Shown here piece by piece: positions 36,401-43,894 of a stretch of 43,894 bases of DNA. A program made the position numbers and the translations under genes. The DNA lies in the NCBI GenBank assembly GCA_020650975.1, contig JAIPMN010000455.1:1-43894 (forward strand), given 5' to 3'. Position 1 is the stretch's first letter; every line of letters starts with the position of its first letter. A model generated the notes under the pieces. That model saw only the letters and a list, made by a program, of their open reading frames with translations. It was not told where the DNA came from and did no database searches. Source of the DNA: Apostichopus californicus (taxonomy: Eukaryota > Echinodermata > Holothuroidea > Aspidochirotida > Stichopodidae).

Positions 36401-39400
36401 GTTCCGATCCCTTTGGCTACCTCCAACCAATTCTTGCCATGTTTTCTCATCGCTGGAAAGAGAGAGCAGATCGGAGCCGATTGGAATCACAAACGTTTTC
36501 CTTTACGAAACCTTCCCAATTTAATCTTTCTAAATTGCACACACATATTTATCAATTAGAAATTAACTTAAGCTTTCAATTACTGTTCTGTTAAAATAGT
36601 TTACAGGTTTACAGAGGCCAAAACGACACACAAACTTAAAAAATGTTAAGCTGCAACTTTCATAAATTATAACTTCACCATTCTTTCAAGTCCCTGGGTT
36701 ACTCTTTTTGAAATATCCATGGATACTACTCATGGGGATGTAATTTTCAGAGAGATTTTCAGAGGGATCTTGTTAAAAATCTTAATGGCAAAAACTGTCT
36801 GTATCTTTTACCTTGTTTGGCTGCATTTATTTCTTTCTCTGACCAATCAGGTAACTCAGATGAACCTGTTGCAAGAATGAAAAAAGTATATTTACATAAA
36901 AACAAAATTGAAAAAAAATACAGTTTGAAGCTCCAAAATTGTGTCCCTATTATCAAGGAGCCAAACAGGAAGCAAAGGTAATTTGGGGAAAACAAGTCAA
37001 ACAAAACTTTGTCCGCATTTGCTCTGCGAGCCAACCATTCAATACATGTTGTAAACAAAGATAGGTATCCAATTTCTCAATCGGTTCTCCTATCGATCGG
37101 ATAAAAATGATCTGTACGTACTTCCTGCAAAATTCTCTGCTACTTGCGCTAAAGACATGTCCGGTTCTGGACCGTTCTCATTGCTCAGTCGACGAGTAAT
37201 CCGATGAAAGCACGCAGGGCAACATTTAGTTATTTCACTACCAATACCTGGATGCAAGACAGAAAAAACCAAAGAATCAGCCAGCGCCCATAGAGAACTT
37301 ACATGAGCAGTTCTAAGAGCAATAGAGACCGGGGTGGGGGAGGGGGGGGAGTAGGAAACATCACACGCAAGTCTGTCCAAACTAACAATTGGAACATTTA
37401 CATGGATGCAACAAGAATGAGACAAGACACAATTTGCAGAAATAACCAACAATTACAACAACAGAAGTAAGAAAACAGATGTCATCAAATGCAAATTCAT
37501 CTACAGGATTTGTGGACATAAAAAATAGAAACTTTAAAAACATACCCATCAGGTGTTATTGTGCCTCTAAAGAAAGATGATTCGCACTTTGGGGGAGGGG
37601 GAGTGGGGAAGGGGAAATTGTCACCACTTGAATCATATAGATATGATGGACAGTGACCCACATATGTATCCATTGGGAGAGAAGTGTTAGTAATCTGGCA
37701 AGGTAGATACTAACCAGCAGTGGTCACATGACAACAAGCAGAAAAGGAAATAACTGTGCTACCTCCCCATCCACTCCACTGACCCCCCCTCCACCCACCT
37801 TCTTTGCCTCTACCAACCACCCACCCTCCCCAAGTAAAAAATTAGATTGGTAGACTGATCTCCATGGTTGGTTTCTTTATGACTTACCCAGTTCTTGAGA
37901 TATAATACTCCTTTGCTCCTCAGAGATTTCAAACCATTTGGTTGGTAGAGGTTTCAACCTCTTAGCTTTTCGCCGAGCTGTTTTACAAGATGTGACTGGA
38001 CAAGGACTGTAAGGAAGAGATAAAATGGCATTTTATGATTCCTGTCCCACAGGAAGTCATATCTTAAGATGAAAGCTAGAAATGTCTATAGCCATAAAAC
38101 ATCATTTAAGTGACATTCCATTTAGATGTCTCTTATTTGTTATGTTATTAGTTATGTACTATAAGAATATCCCAAAATTGATTTTTATCTTCATCAATTT
38201 TTCGTGCCAAGAAGACCTAGCAGATTAAACAAAAACACAACAATGTTTTATCAGAATATCTTGATGCACTAACTTGGTAAACAAACCATCAAATTCAATT
38301 TGGATGAAAAAGTAGTTTTGAATAATTTATTAAGATTTAAAGTTTGTAAAGTTGTGTCCCTTGAGTAAAAACATTCAGTGATAATGTACTCTGTTTAGGC
38401 CTGACGATTACAAGAGACGGTTTAAGTTTGTATGTTTATATCAGAGGAGACTTCAATGCTCTAAGACATAGCTCTTTTACCACCTGACGATTACAAGAGA
38501 CGGTTTCAGTTGGTATGTTTATATCAGGAGGAGACTTCAATGCTCTAAGACATAGCTCTTTACCGCCTGACGATTACAACCAACCTTTTCCGTAATGACC
38601 TGAACCTGCATTTACTGCAAACCCTCATATTGGCAGTGACTTCATTGACGTTGAGACCCAAGAGCTCACAGTTACTCTTACTGAGCGGTCTACTCATAGT
38701 ATAGGCATCTAAGGAATGGTGACACAGGGCACAATTGGTAGGAACACCTGGAAAAAGAACATCAAAATGTTAAACCATGTGAAACCGGGGACCGTGGTAT
38801 CAGCATCAAGCTGACAGAGCTTCAGAGGTGAACTGTGTTCGGCATCATTCAACACTTTATAGGAAGCTGTGATGCCTTACAAAGGGTTATCTTGAATTAC
38901 CTAAGGTCGTATTGTTGTAAGTTGAAACTATCTGAAGGAAATGTTTTCCCTAAACTTGTGCCAATCCTTGGGTGAGATTAAGATTAGGTCATGCAAGGTT
39001 CAAAGCCAACTGTCACCAGTTATTTGATATTTGATTTGACACATACTGAGGATAATGTTTGTTGGCAGAAACATGCAAGATGTGAGGAGTGATACTTACT
39101 CATCGGTGGTCCGTTTGAGGTCTCACCGTTTTGCGATCCACCGCCATTTACTCCTTCCTTGTCATCACCACCATCCTTCTTCTTTGGACTGATAGCAAAA
39201 AGAAAACCAGACATTTATGAAACCATTTGAAACATCCAAAGAGTTTTTTTTGTTTTACCTTAAAGCCATTAATAACTTCAAAAGAAAAATACAAAGCATA
39301 CAAAACCATGTACCTTAACCAATGACCTAATTTGCATAAAAGATTTGAATCACAAGCATTCTTATTTGCATGTGAAGGAGAGTCAGTGAGCTAGGGGAGG

Positions 39401-42400
39401 GACTGAGGTGGGGAGGGGGGGGGGAGGAGGATAACTTTAGAAGTGAGTTTGAGTTGATTATATGATGAAAGTCCACTGATAAGTTTAGACATACTTTAGG
39501 CCTGTTTGAATTTCATAACTTCTTCATTGAAGAAAGACACCGACACCAAACAATGCTCTATATTAGAGGATGTACTCTATCGCCTAGGCGATGAGACAAT
39601 GGTACTTACTCCTGAGATGTCCCATCTTCCTTGTCATCCTTATCTTCATCGTCATGGTTACGGTTGATGCTGCTACTGGCCTTCTGAGGTAGTGTCTTCT
39701 TCCTCTTAACTTGTTGTTTCCTCTGCTTGTAGTTCTCCCGTTTCTTGTTTTGGTAATAGTAAAGTACACAATCTGGAACACTCTATAATGGAAGCAAAAA
39801 CCAAACAAGTTAACTCTATAATGGAAGCCAAAGCAAACAGTTGACTCTACAATGGAAGCCATTGCACACAGTTAACAGGAATTCAAATCACTCTTTCCTT
39901 GTAAAAATAGCCGTATTCCATGAGTTGGGGAGGGAGGAGGGGGAATGGACGTAAAAGCTAAGCTTGATTTAAAGCAAATAAAATAGGTAATATTTTACCT
40001 CAGTTATGATATTATTCATCATTATTGTTTATTATACTGCCACTTTGTCTGAATCTCCTGTTACCCACATACCACTAATCCCTCTTATTTTATATCTACT
40101 CAACCACTAATCCCTTCCTTCTATATCCATCCTCATCCAGTGATACATTTGTACCTATTCCTCTAACATCATCAGTCCTTTAACCGAGGGTATCCCCCGA
40201 CAGAAAGAGAATTGATGACGTCATGAACATGGCAACGGCACTGACCTTCCTCTCAAGGAATGCCGCAATAGCTCCAAAGTTCTTTGGATGTTGCGAGAAC
40301 TTCTCCCTGAATATTTCTCTCTCCTCATTTGTCCATATGTTCATCCTTTGTCTGTCTTTATATTCTTGCATAGCGTCCTCAACTAGACCTGTGAAAATGA
40401 ACAGTGTAAAACAAGTCCTATTTTTGTTTGCCTTTTGGAAGAGATTAAGTAAAGTTCTTTTAAGTCACCTTGATCCAAGTCTCAGCAGAGACTGAACCTT
40501 AACTCTCTCTTCCTCACCTCCCACCCACCCACCCCCACCACACTGTCTCAGCAGAGGCTGAACCTTAACTCTCTCTTCCCAACCTCCCCCAAGCCCCCTC
40601 CCCCCTCACCACACTGCATCCCCTTCCTTAATCCTAGTGGAGGCATGATCATGATACAAGGCCTCTTTATACTAGATGAACTTGGAACAAAGAATTTCTA
40701 GTTCAACACACAGCTACAAAGTAAAATCTCTAGTATAAATCCAACTTTGATCCGAATCGAACAGGACTGATGCATGCATAACAAACCTGACATTCATGTT
40801 CTGTCTTCAAGTAACATCGGGTAATTGTTAGGCATTGCTTGTGTATCTCATCGACAATGTTAGGCTTTGCTTGTGTATCTCATCAACACTGTACTTACGC
40901 AAGCCATCTTCTGAACCTTCTCCCCTACATCATCCTCTCCCCTGATCATATCTGCTTCCACCCTCCCCCAACGCCCCACCCCCAGGACCATACATACCGT
41001 TGTTATTCACAAAGTTAACGCTCCTCTGTTCCTTCTCGAGTAGCATGGGAGGGATAACTGTCAGGCTACGCATGTGCCTCTCGTTGGCCTCCTGCTCGTT
41101 CAAGCCATCTACAATCTCAGCCAGCTCAGCCTCGCTCCTGGCGATGTTACCCCAGCTACGAGTCCCGGCTCTGCTAGAGAAGAGAGATTGAATGGACAGC
41201 TGAACTTTAAAGCAGCTATTCGCAATTCCTCATACAGCGTAAACACTGACACTATCAATCCAAAGCAAATACAAAACAACTGCCACAAGAGAAGAAAAAG
41301 GCACCGCTATAAGATTTACTCTTATTCTTTAGCTAGTAATGAGGCAAAAACGGCAGTTTTCATTCACGTTCTCTGATAACTTCAGGTTTTATGATGTACT
41401 CTGTCGAGTTTCTCATCATGAAGGAAGAAACCCTATCAACATTTCAATACCTCACATAATTAGACATGCACAAGTCTGTGAACACGAATATCGGAGCGGT
41501 AACTAATGATGATCATATACACATGTATGCCTCCTCCGAGACATCTCCCTTACAGTAAACAGTTGAACCAATCTTTAATCACAAGAGAGTCAACTTGAAA
41601 GAAATCAACAACTTTTTCCACCACAACTTTCTTCGGTCCTTCACACAATCGAGGGGGGGGGGGCGCACGGTGATACAAGAGTGGTGAGGTTGTGAGGACA
41701 CTTCACTGTCCTAACTTACCTTGAAAACCTTTCCTGTTGCTCTCTCTGTTTCCTGATCTCCGGGAATTGCTTCTCAAAGAATTCTCTCGTTTTCGCGTCT
41801 TTGGCCCTGTGGAGAGATAAATATGCGAGAGAGAGAGAGAGGTAAAATGATGGCTCAAGGTTCTCCAACAAATAAAGACAAGATATCAGAATTCAGGAAA
41901 GGATCAAGAAATGTTTACTATATCTCCAGGAATAGAAAGACACACTCCTCAATCATTTAGCTCCAGCATTCACAAATCCTTCCCAACCCTCACCCTTCAC
42001 TCAAACCTGACCCCATCTTCACCAATCAGGATCATTTTTTAGCTTTCAACGACTGAACAAACTTTGATGCCTCCTGCGAGCTGGCCAACCGACTAAAATC
42101 ACAAACTTTCTTTCCGGCGTCATTAACTCACAGAACACCCCGATATACATTAAAATAAAAGTTGCCCAGGGACTTGAATATAAACAACATTAATATGTTG
42201 CAGAAAATGTGAGACAGTTTGATATTTCACACCACTTGACTGTAGTCACACGCAGGATTTTAAAAAGCCATTCAGGGAGTACCATGCAATGCAGACAGAT
42301 CGTAGCTATGACACCAATCAGAAGACATGACGACGACGTTGCTCAACAATTAACAGCTGCTCTTAAAATCAGATTATGCAGATGGCTGTTCGGCGATAAT

Positions 42401-43415
42401 ATCGAAAGAGCAAAAGAGACACTGAATCACTTAAAGAATGGGATTAGTGTGATATCTCAGTCGTTGTTTTCTGTTCTTTAATTTCTGCTCATACTGTACT
42501 TCAGAAAATACAACATGTCAGGATTAGATTTAAAAAAAATTGTGTTCTCAGACAGATCTGATTATTTTGAAAACGAATCTTCTTTTTTTGGTACTCACTT
42601 CTTCTTGGGATTCGATTCAATTTTCTCCATCCGATTCTCCCAAGCCTCCATTCTCCTATTATATAGCTGGCAATAGTTCTTTTCCTGAAAATGAAATGGA
42701 AACAATTTATGAAAATATAAGCATTCATAATATCAACCACATCATGAAAGACAACATCCACAGCCTTTTGTCCTTCTTCTTCTTCTTATGGTGAGCCAAG
42801 TGATTGGGAGAGGGTGGTGGGAGAGGAAAAGTGATTTAGGAGAGGCTGGTGAGAGAATGTAACATTATTTTCACTCATCAGAAGTTTTTCCTTCATCAGG
42901 GCCATCTAACTTCATTCACTATCAAGAGATGAAATTTTTATAATGGCAGACTTGATTTATAAACTATCAAGGTATTGATACCCTTCAAATCCTAAATTAA
43001 GCGCTTGACATTCTTACACCCCCTTCCCCTCCCCTGTTCCCACTCCTCCCGTCCCCGTCACTGTAATGACTACATTACTTTTATATCTGTTTCGGTAAGG
43101 CGTGTATGTTAACTAAGAAGAGTATCTTATGAGGAGATTCCAATTGAAAGATCAATGATGGAACTCCTTGATTCTGCCCCGAATCACAGAAATCTCAGCA
43201 GAAGTACAACACAGTTGTCTGCAACCATCTGGTCACAATGACATCCGTCTGTCCGTCTGTCTGAGCTGATGTTACCAACTATTTGTCTTTTCTCTCTCTC
43301 TCTCTATTCTTTTCTTTTCCTTTTGTTGTCATCTTTTATTTCACTTACCCTGAGGTTCCTTTCGGCAGCTTGTTGCTTGAAGTACAATATAAACCTTCTA
43401 CTCAATTCGTAGTTC
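22523..43415 (-). CDS. NCOR1: Nuclear receptor corepressor (NCOR1/NCOR2-SMRT type), lacks only N-terminus
   Basis: Twenty-one exons on the minus strand, from 43415-43349 to 24474-22523, give 2102 aa in one frame to a natural stop. In order: the basic coiled region before SANT1, SANT1 with the deacetylase-activation segment (40388-39610), a cysteine-rich segment (38747-37122), SANT2 (36865-36307), a long acidic disordered region, three GSIxQGTP motifs, CoRNR receptor-binding motifs in the last exon, and the conserved tail PLLSSEYECLSDDE. NCOR proteins act in the nucleus: they bind unliganded nuclear receptors by CoRNR motifs and recruit HDAC3, which SANT1 activates, with TBL1 and GPS2. It is likely the single invertebrate counterpart of vertebrate NCOR1 and NCOR2. 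The N-terminal exons (including the TBL1/GPS2-binding region) lie beyond the right edge. A 936-base assembly gap falls in the last intron, but the exons on either side join in phase. Confidence 0.96.
24475..28213 (-). other. Last NCOR intron, containing a large assembly gap
   Basis: 3.7 kb. It contains the 936-base N gap, poly-C runs near 25327, 27820 and 27946, and CT-rich sequence at 26570-26760. No exon was seen in the readable part. Flanking exons 20 and 21 join in phase, so a hidden exon would have to be a multiple of three or alternatively spliced. Confidence 0.65.
26830..27765. other. Assembly gap (936 N)
   Basis: Run of undetermined bases. Open frames called across it are artefacts. 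Poly-C near 27820 and low-complexity CT sequence before 26760 flank it. Confidence 0.98.
28214..28333 (-). CDS. NCOR1: NCOR exon (20 of 21)
   Basis: 120 bp, about 40 residues: PSPSSSKSQGSSRRVDIYRL then GEFNAARKDQMSSIQQENE. It lacks any long open frame on its own and is supported by acceptor CCTCTAACAG, donor GTAGGC and perfect phase with both neighbours. Confidence 0.8.
28813..29272 (-). CDS. NCOR1: NCOR exon (19 of 21), third GSIxQGTP motif
   Basis: 460 bp reading QGYIMVPQYGMTVATVPHPL, then a Pro/His/Ser-rich stretch and GSIMQGTPVSWRQQ (motif at 28892-28915). Acceptor GGCTTACAG, donor GTGAGT. Other open frames here on both strands are shadows. Confidence 0.92.
29734..29933 (-). CDS. NCOR1: NCOR exon (18 of 21)
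   Basis: 200 bp reading DDFATAQRMNQRMPLPTTSA and ending FTPFGIPTIPTQ. It is Pro/Ser/Thr/Met-rich and disordered. Acceptor TGTCTTTCAG, donor GTTGGT. Confidence 0.83.
29934..31176 (-). other. NCOR intron with small internal duplications
   Basis: No exon seen. Two short duplications: (A)GTAACCTGTTGAC / ATAACCTGTTGAC at about 30433 and 30480, and a 24-bp tandem pair AGCTTTAATGTTTAA(A/T)AGGATT at about 30698-30744. A G-rich tract beside a poly-Pro-encoding stretch lies near 31135-31165. Confidence 0.5.
31177..31323 (-). CDS. NCOR1: NCOR exon (17 of 21)
   Basis: 147 bp reading DVALKMSDPSMLYMYTQRHL and MQYGGEYGQGMVRGQYASEA. It is Tyr- and Gln-rich, comparable with the AYLFQRQL region of vertebrate NCOR. 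Poly-Pro beyond the GTAAGA donor is read-through of the intron, not coding. Confidence 0.85.
31324..32504 (-). other. NCOR intron, nothing recognised
   Basis: AT-rich sequence with a G run near 31710-31728. An open frame near 31584-31817 has no NCOR-like composition and no fitting splice sites, and was not accepted as an exon. Confidence 0.5.
32505..32654 (-). CDS. NCOR1: NCOR exon (16 of 21)
   Basis: 150 bp, about 50 residues: EVAHSKEAYHPKAPRVKLEP, PPGPDKGAWGLP and YDGLNIELIKSLNER. VKLEP fits a sumoylation consensus. No close homologous segment is recalled; placement rests on acceptor TTATTTTCAG, donor GTATTT (weak) and matching phase. Confidence 0.78.
33005..33410. repeat. Degenerate ACT/AGT trinucleotide repeat
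   Basis: About 400 bp dominated by ACT, AGT and TAC-type triplets (such as CTACTACTA, ACTAGTACT), broken by many substitutions, followed by a poly-G run at about 33411-33423. It lies some 50 bases beyond the donor of NCOR exon 15. The Val/Leu/Ile-rich open frame over it is an artefact. Confidence 0.8.
33463..33659 (-). CDS. NCOR1: NCOR exon (15 of 21), GSIIQGTPVTRREQ
   Basis: 197 bp with RARSRSP and GSIIQGTPVTRREQ (motif at 33536-33559), close to vertebrate NCOR GSI(M/I)QGTP segments. A degenerate ACT-repeat lies just beyond its donor GTAAGA. Acceptor ACGTTTCAG. Confidence 0.93.
34045..34909 (-). CDS. NCOR1: NCOR exon (14 of 21), disordered, first GSIxQGTP motif
   Basis: 865 bp, about 288 residues rich in Ser, Pro and Thr. 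Near its end it has SPMPSIKQEKLSPSGG, a likely sumoylation-type IKQE site, and GSISQGTP (34074-34097). GSIxQGTP repeats are an NCOR hallmark. Acceptor TCTGTTTCAG, donor GTATGT. Confidence 0.93.
35206..35995 (-). CDS. NCOR1: NCOR exon (13 of 21), acidic disordered region
   Basis: 790 bp, 263 residues. It begins KREHRVSIAESLGSTITAPS, is rich in Ser, Asp, Glu and Lys, and includes DTSATCSADE, which resembles the SSATCSADE stretch of vertebrate NCOR. It ends with NMRDLIDSAIHKHL, a possible degenerate CoRNR-like motif. Open frames on the opposite strand here are shadows. Acceptor TATCCCCAG, donor GTAAGT. Confidence 0.92.
36307..36452 (-). CDS. NCOR1: NCOR exon (12 of 21), SANT2 helices 2-3
   Basis: 146 bp reading MRKHGKNWLEVAKGIGTKTD and then LQCENFYKSFRRKHNLDQLME. 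It matches the vertebrate SANT2 core (HGRNW..IA...GTK...QCKNFY...RRHNLD). Acceptor CTCTTTCCAG, donor GTAAGA. Confidence 0.96.
36812..36865 (-). CDS. NCOR1: NCOR exon (11 of 21), start of SANT2
   Basis: 54 bp, about 18 residues: SSELPDWSEKEINAAKQ. The W-S-E-K-E-I pattern is helix 1 of SANT2 (W-T-E-E-E-M in vertebrates). Acceptor TTGCAACAG, donor GTAAAA. Confidence 0.88.
37122..37247 (-). CDS. NCOR1: NCOR exon (10 of 21), Cys-rich module part 3
   Basis: 126 bp reading IGSEITKCCPACFHRITRRL and then SNENGPEPDMSLAQVAENFAG. It provides the fourth cysteine cluster, KCCPACFHR. Acceptor TTGCATCCAG, donor GTACGT. Confidence 0.85.
37888..38006 (-). CDS. NCOR1: NCOR exon (9 of 21), Cys-rich module part 2
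   Basis: 119 bp reading PCPVTSCKTARRKAKRLKPL and then PTKWFEISEEQRSIISQELG. It contains CPVTSC, a third cysteine pair, followed by a basic stretch. Acceptor CTTCCTTACAG, donor GTAAGT. Confidence 0.88.
38400..38580. repeat. 83-bp tandem repeat (2.2 copies) at an NCOR donor
   Basis: CCTGACGATTACAAGAGACGG starts at 38400 and 38483, and the partial third unit CCTGACGATTACAAC at 38566. The period is exactly 83 bp, with few differences between the two full units. The third unit ends 5 bases from the exon 8 border at 38585. Confidence 0.93.
38585..38747 (-). CDS. NCOR1: NCOR exon (8 of 21), Cys-rich module part 1
   Basis: 163 bp. It encodes VPTNCALCHHSLDAYTMSRP and, further on, ANMRVCSKCRFRSLRKR. 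The two Cys-x2-Cys pairs look like metal ligands. The donor is GTTGGT, weaker than most here, and is followed directly by an 83-bp tandem repeat. Phase (one base in, two out) fits both neighbours. Confidence 0.88.
39100..39188 (-). CDS. NCOR1: NCOR exon (7 of 21), linker
   Basis: 89 bp reading PKKKDGGDDKEGVNGGGSQN then GETSNGPPM. It is low-complexity and hydrophilic and is placed by splice sites and phase rather than by homology. Acceptor TTGCTATCAG, donor GTAAGT. Confidence 0.78.
39610..39782 (-). CDS. NCOR1: NCOR exon (6 of 21), end of SANT1 and basic/acidic linker
   Basis: 173 bp starting SVPDCVLYYYQNKKRENYKQ, the third SANT1 helix of NCOR, and followed by a Lys/Arg-rich then Asp/Glu-rich linker. 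The acceptor TTCCATTATAG is the last of three near-copies spaced 33 and 31 bp. The donor GTAAGT splits a codon after GA. Confidence 0.95.
39781..39880. repeat. 31-33 bp tandem repeat containing a 3' splice site
   Basis: CTCTATAATGGAAGC recurs at 39781, 39814 and (as CTCTACAATGG) 39845. Read on the minus strand each copy is TTCCATT(A/G)TAG|AGT, so the exon 6 acceptor is the innermost of three look-alikes. The middle one would start AGT TAA, an immediate stop; the outer one would shift frame. Confidence 0.85.
40246..40388 (-). CDS. NCOR1: NCOR exon (5 of 21), SANT1 / HDAC3-activating domain
   Basis: 143 bp reading GLVEDAMQEYKDRQRMNIWT and then NEEREIFREKFSQHPKNFGAI..FLERK. This is SANT1 with the adjacent deacetylase-activation segment; the KDRQ.MN.WT and HPKNFG.IA..LERK blocks are near-identical to vertebrate NCOR. 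Acceptor TTTTCACAG, donor GTCAGT. Confidence 0.97.
40480..40620. repeat. 66-bp direct duplication
   Basis: CTCAGCAGAG(A/G)CTGAACCTTAA starts at 40481 and 40547; both copies continue into CTCTCTTCC and then C-rich sequence ending in ACCACACTG. NCOR intron between exons 4 and 5. Confidence 0.8.
40827..40890. repeat. 32-bp tandem duplication
   Basis: GTTAGGC(A/T)TTGCTTGTGTATCTC occurs at 40827 and 40859, period 32, with three or four differences. Intronic. Confidence 0.8.
40998..41173 (-). CDS. NCOR1: NCOR exon (4 of 21), before SANT1
   Basis: 176 bp with IARSEAELAEIVDGLNEQE and RHMRSLTVIPPMLLEKEQR, both conserved in NCOR. It begins at a tandem acceptor TAGCAG; use of the second AG (start 41170) would remove one Ser in frame. 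The donor is GTATGT. Confidence 0.95.
41720..41806 (-). CDS. NCOR1: NCOR exon (3 of 21), basic coiled region
   Basis: 87 bp reading AKDAKTREFFEKQFPEIRKQ and then REQQERFS. The EKQFPEIRKQREQQERF stretch is almost invariant in NCOR proteins. Acceptor CTCTCCACAG, donor GTAAGT. Confidence 0.95.
41829..41842. repeat. GA microsatellite
   Basis: Short (GA)n run in an NCOR intron, about 20 bases upstream of the exon 3 acceptor on the minus strand, where it reads as TC and probably acts as part of the pyrimidine tract. Confidence 0.7.
42599..42684 (-). CDS. NCOR1: NCOR exon (2 of 21), basic coiled region
   Basis: 86 bp, 28 residues plus two bases. It reads EKNYCQLYNRRMEAWENRME and then KIESNPKK, matching the MEAWEKKVDRIENNP stretch of vertebrate NCOR. 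Acceptor ATTTTCAG, donor GTGAGT. Confidence 0.92.
42685..43348 (-). other. NCOR intron, nothing recognised
   Basis: No exon or family resemblance. It contains a CT microsatellite near 43290-43305 just beyond the exon 1 donor, and C-rich runs near 43018-43055. Confidence 0.5.
43349..43415 (-). CDS. NCOR1: NCOR exon (window exon 1 of 21)
   Basis: 67 bp. The first base completes a codon from an exon off the right edge; then NYELSRRFILYFKQQAAERN LR is read. It corresponds to the human segment with KKLILFFKRRN before SANT1. Acceptor GATCACAG, donor GTAAGT. No upstream exon was found in 43416-43894. Confidence 0.85.
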
Positions 43416-43894
43416 CTGTGATCGAAAAGAAAAGCAATTTTACGTGACAAGATTGTTTGGGAAAAGAATGACTTCTTTTTATGTCGTTGTCATCAAGTTT
43501 TGATATCAAACAATTTTCTTCTTTTTTCGTCGTTCTTTTTGGCAATTTTAGAATTTCATTGACTGTAAGTGCAACTCACACAAATCTCTGTCAATATCAT
43601 TAATAATGATTTTTATTCCTGTTAATCATCTGACAATAATCAAACGGACCATGACAGTGTGAAAAGCTGTAATAGCCTAAAGAGTCTTCAGTATTGGCAC
43701 CAAATATATGCTACAAAATCTTAAACATAATCTTCATACATAGTATCCTACATAAATGATAAAACTTACTGGTTTATATATTTATGAGTGACCCGCTTAC
43801 CTGTCTCCCCACAACATTAGCACCTCATTCTACCGTGTCTAGTATGCCCTGGTAATCTTTTAACACTGTGCACCCTCAGTGACCGGCCACTTGC
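43416..43894 (-). other. NCOR intron running off the right edge
   Basis: No coding exon could be supported. A donor-like GTAAGC on the minus strand near 43800 follows sequence with an in-frame stop in the phase needed, so it was not used. Confidence 0.5.

Noticed and set aside
43795-43894. Possible next NCOR exon ending at a donor-like GTAAGC
   Set aside because: In the phase required by the exon at 43415 it contains a stop codon and shows no NCOR-like residues.
1-43894. A novel multi-gene defence, mobile or biosynthetic system
   Set aside because: Everything supported is one of three ordinary animal genes, their introns, or small repeats; no clustered unknown genes exist here.

Overview
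The window is animal nuclear DNA: AT-rich, with three spliced protein genes whose short exons carry GT/AG borders and keep reading frame across introns of about 0.3 to 5.8 kb. The gene content (an NCOR-type corepressor with a cysteine-rich segment between its SANT domains, SBDS, and an SVOP-type transporter), a TTAA-flanked MITE and very frequent poly-G/poly-C tracts suggest an invertebrate deuterostome, perhaps an echinoderm such as a sea cucumber. The species call is an inference and is weakly held. No prokaryotic feature, CRISPR array, rRNA or tRNA was seen.

Layout. (1) About 0.3-11.5 kb, minus strand: first half of a synaptic-vesicle-2-related (SVOP/SLC22-like) major facilitator transporter, seven coding exons, 326 aa. 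The start codon is present; the 3' half lies beyond the left edge. (2) 11.5-13.7 kb: head-to-head intergenic region, probably containing the 5' ends of both the transporter gene and SBDS. (3) 13.7-17.2 kb, plus strand: complete SBDS ribosome-maturation gene, five exons, 253 aa. (4) 17.2-22.5 kb: convergent intergenic region that should hold both 3' UTRs. (5) 22.5-43.4 kb, minus strand: NCOR1/NCOR2 (SMRT)-type nuclear receptor corepressor, 21 exons, 2102 aa, running from the coiled region before SANT1 to the natural stop codon. The N-terminal exons lie beyond the right edge.

Exons were joined by hand. All junctions are in phase: SVOP 978 nt = 326 codons, SBDS 762 nt including the stop, NCOR 6310 nt = one carried base plus 2103 codons including the stop.

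The three genes do not form a pathway. SBDS is a housekeeping ribosome factor, NCOR a nuclear transcriptional corepressor, and SVOP a membrane transporter. The most interesting points are within NCOR: a cysteine-rich, probably zinc-binding module between SANT1 and SANT2, and four rather than three CoRNR-type receptor-binding motifs in the last exon. Several repeats sit exactly on splice sites: a tripled 3' splice site, an 83-bp tandem repeat at a donor, a CAA microsatellite acting as an SBDS acceptor, and a MITE about 20 bp from a donor. I found no convincing undescribed multi-gene system.
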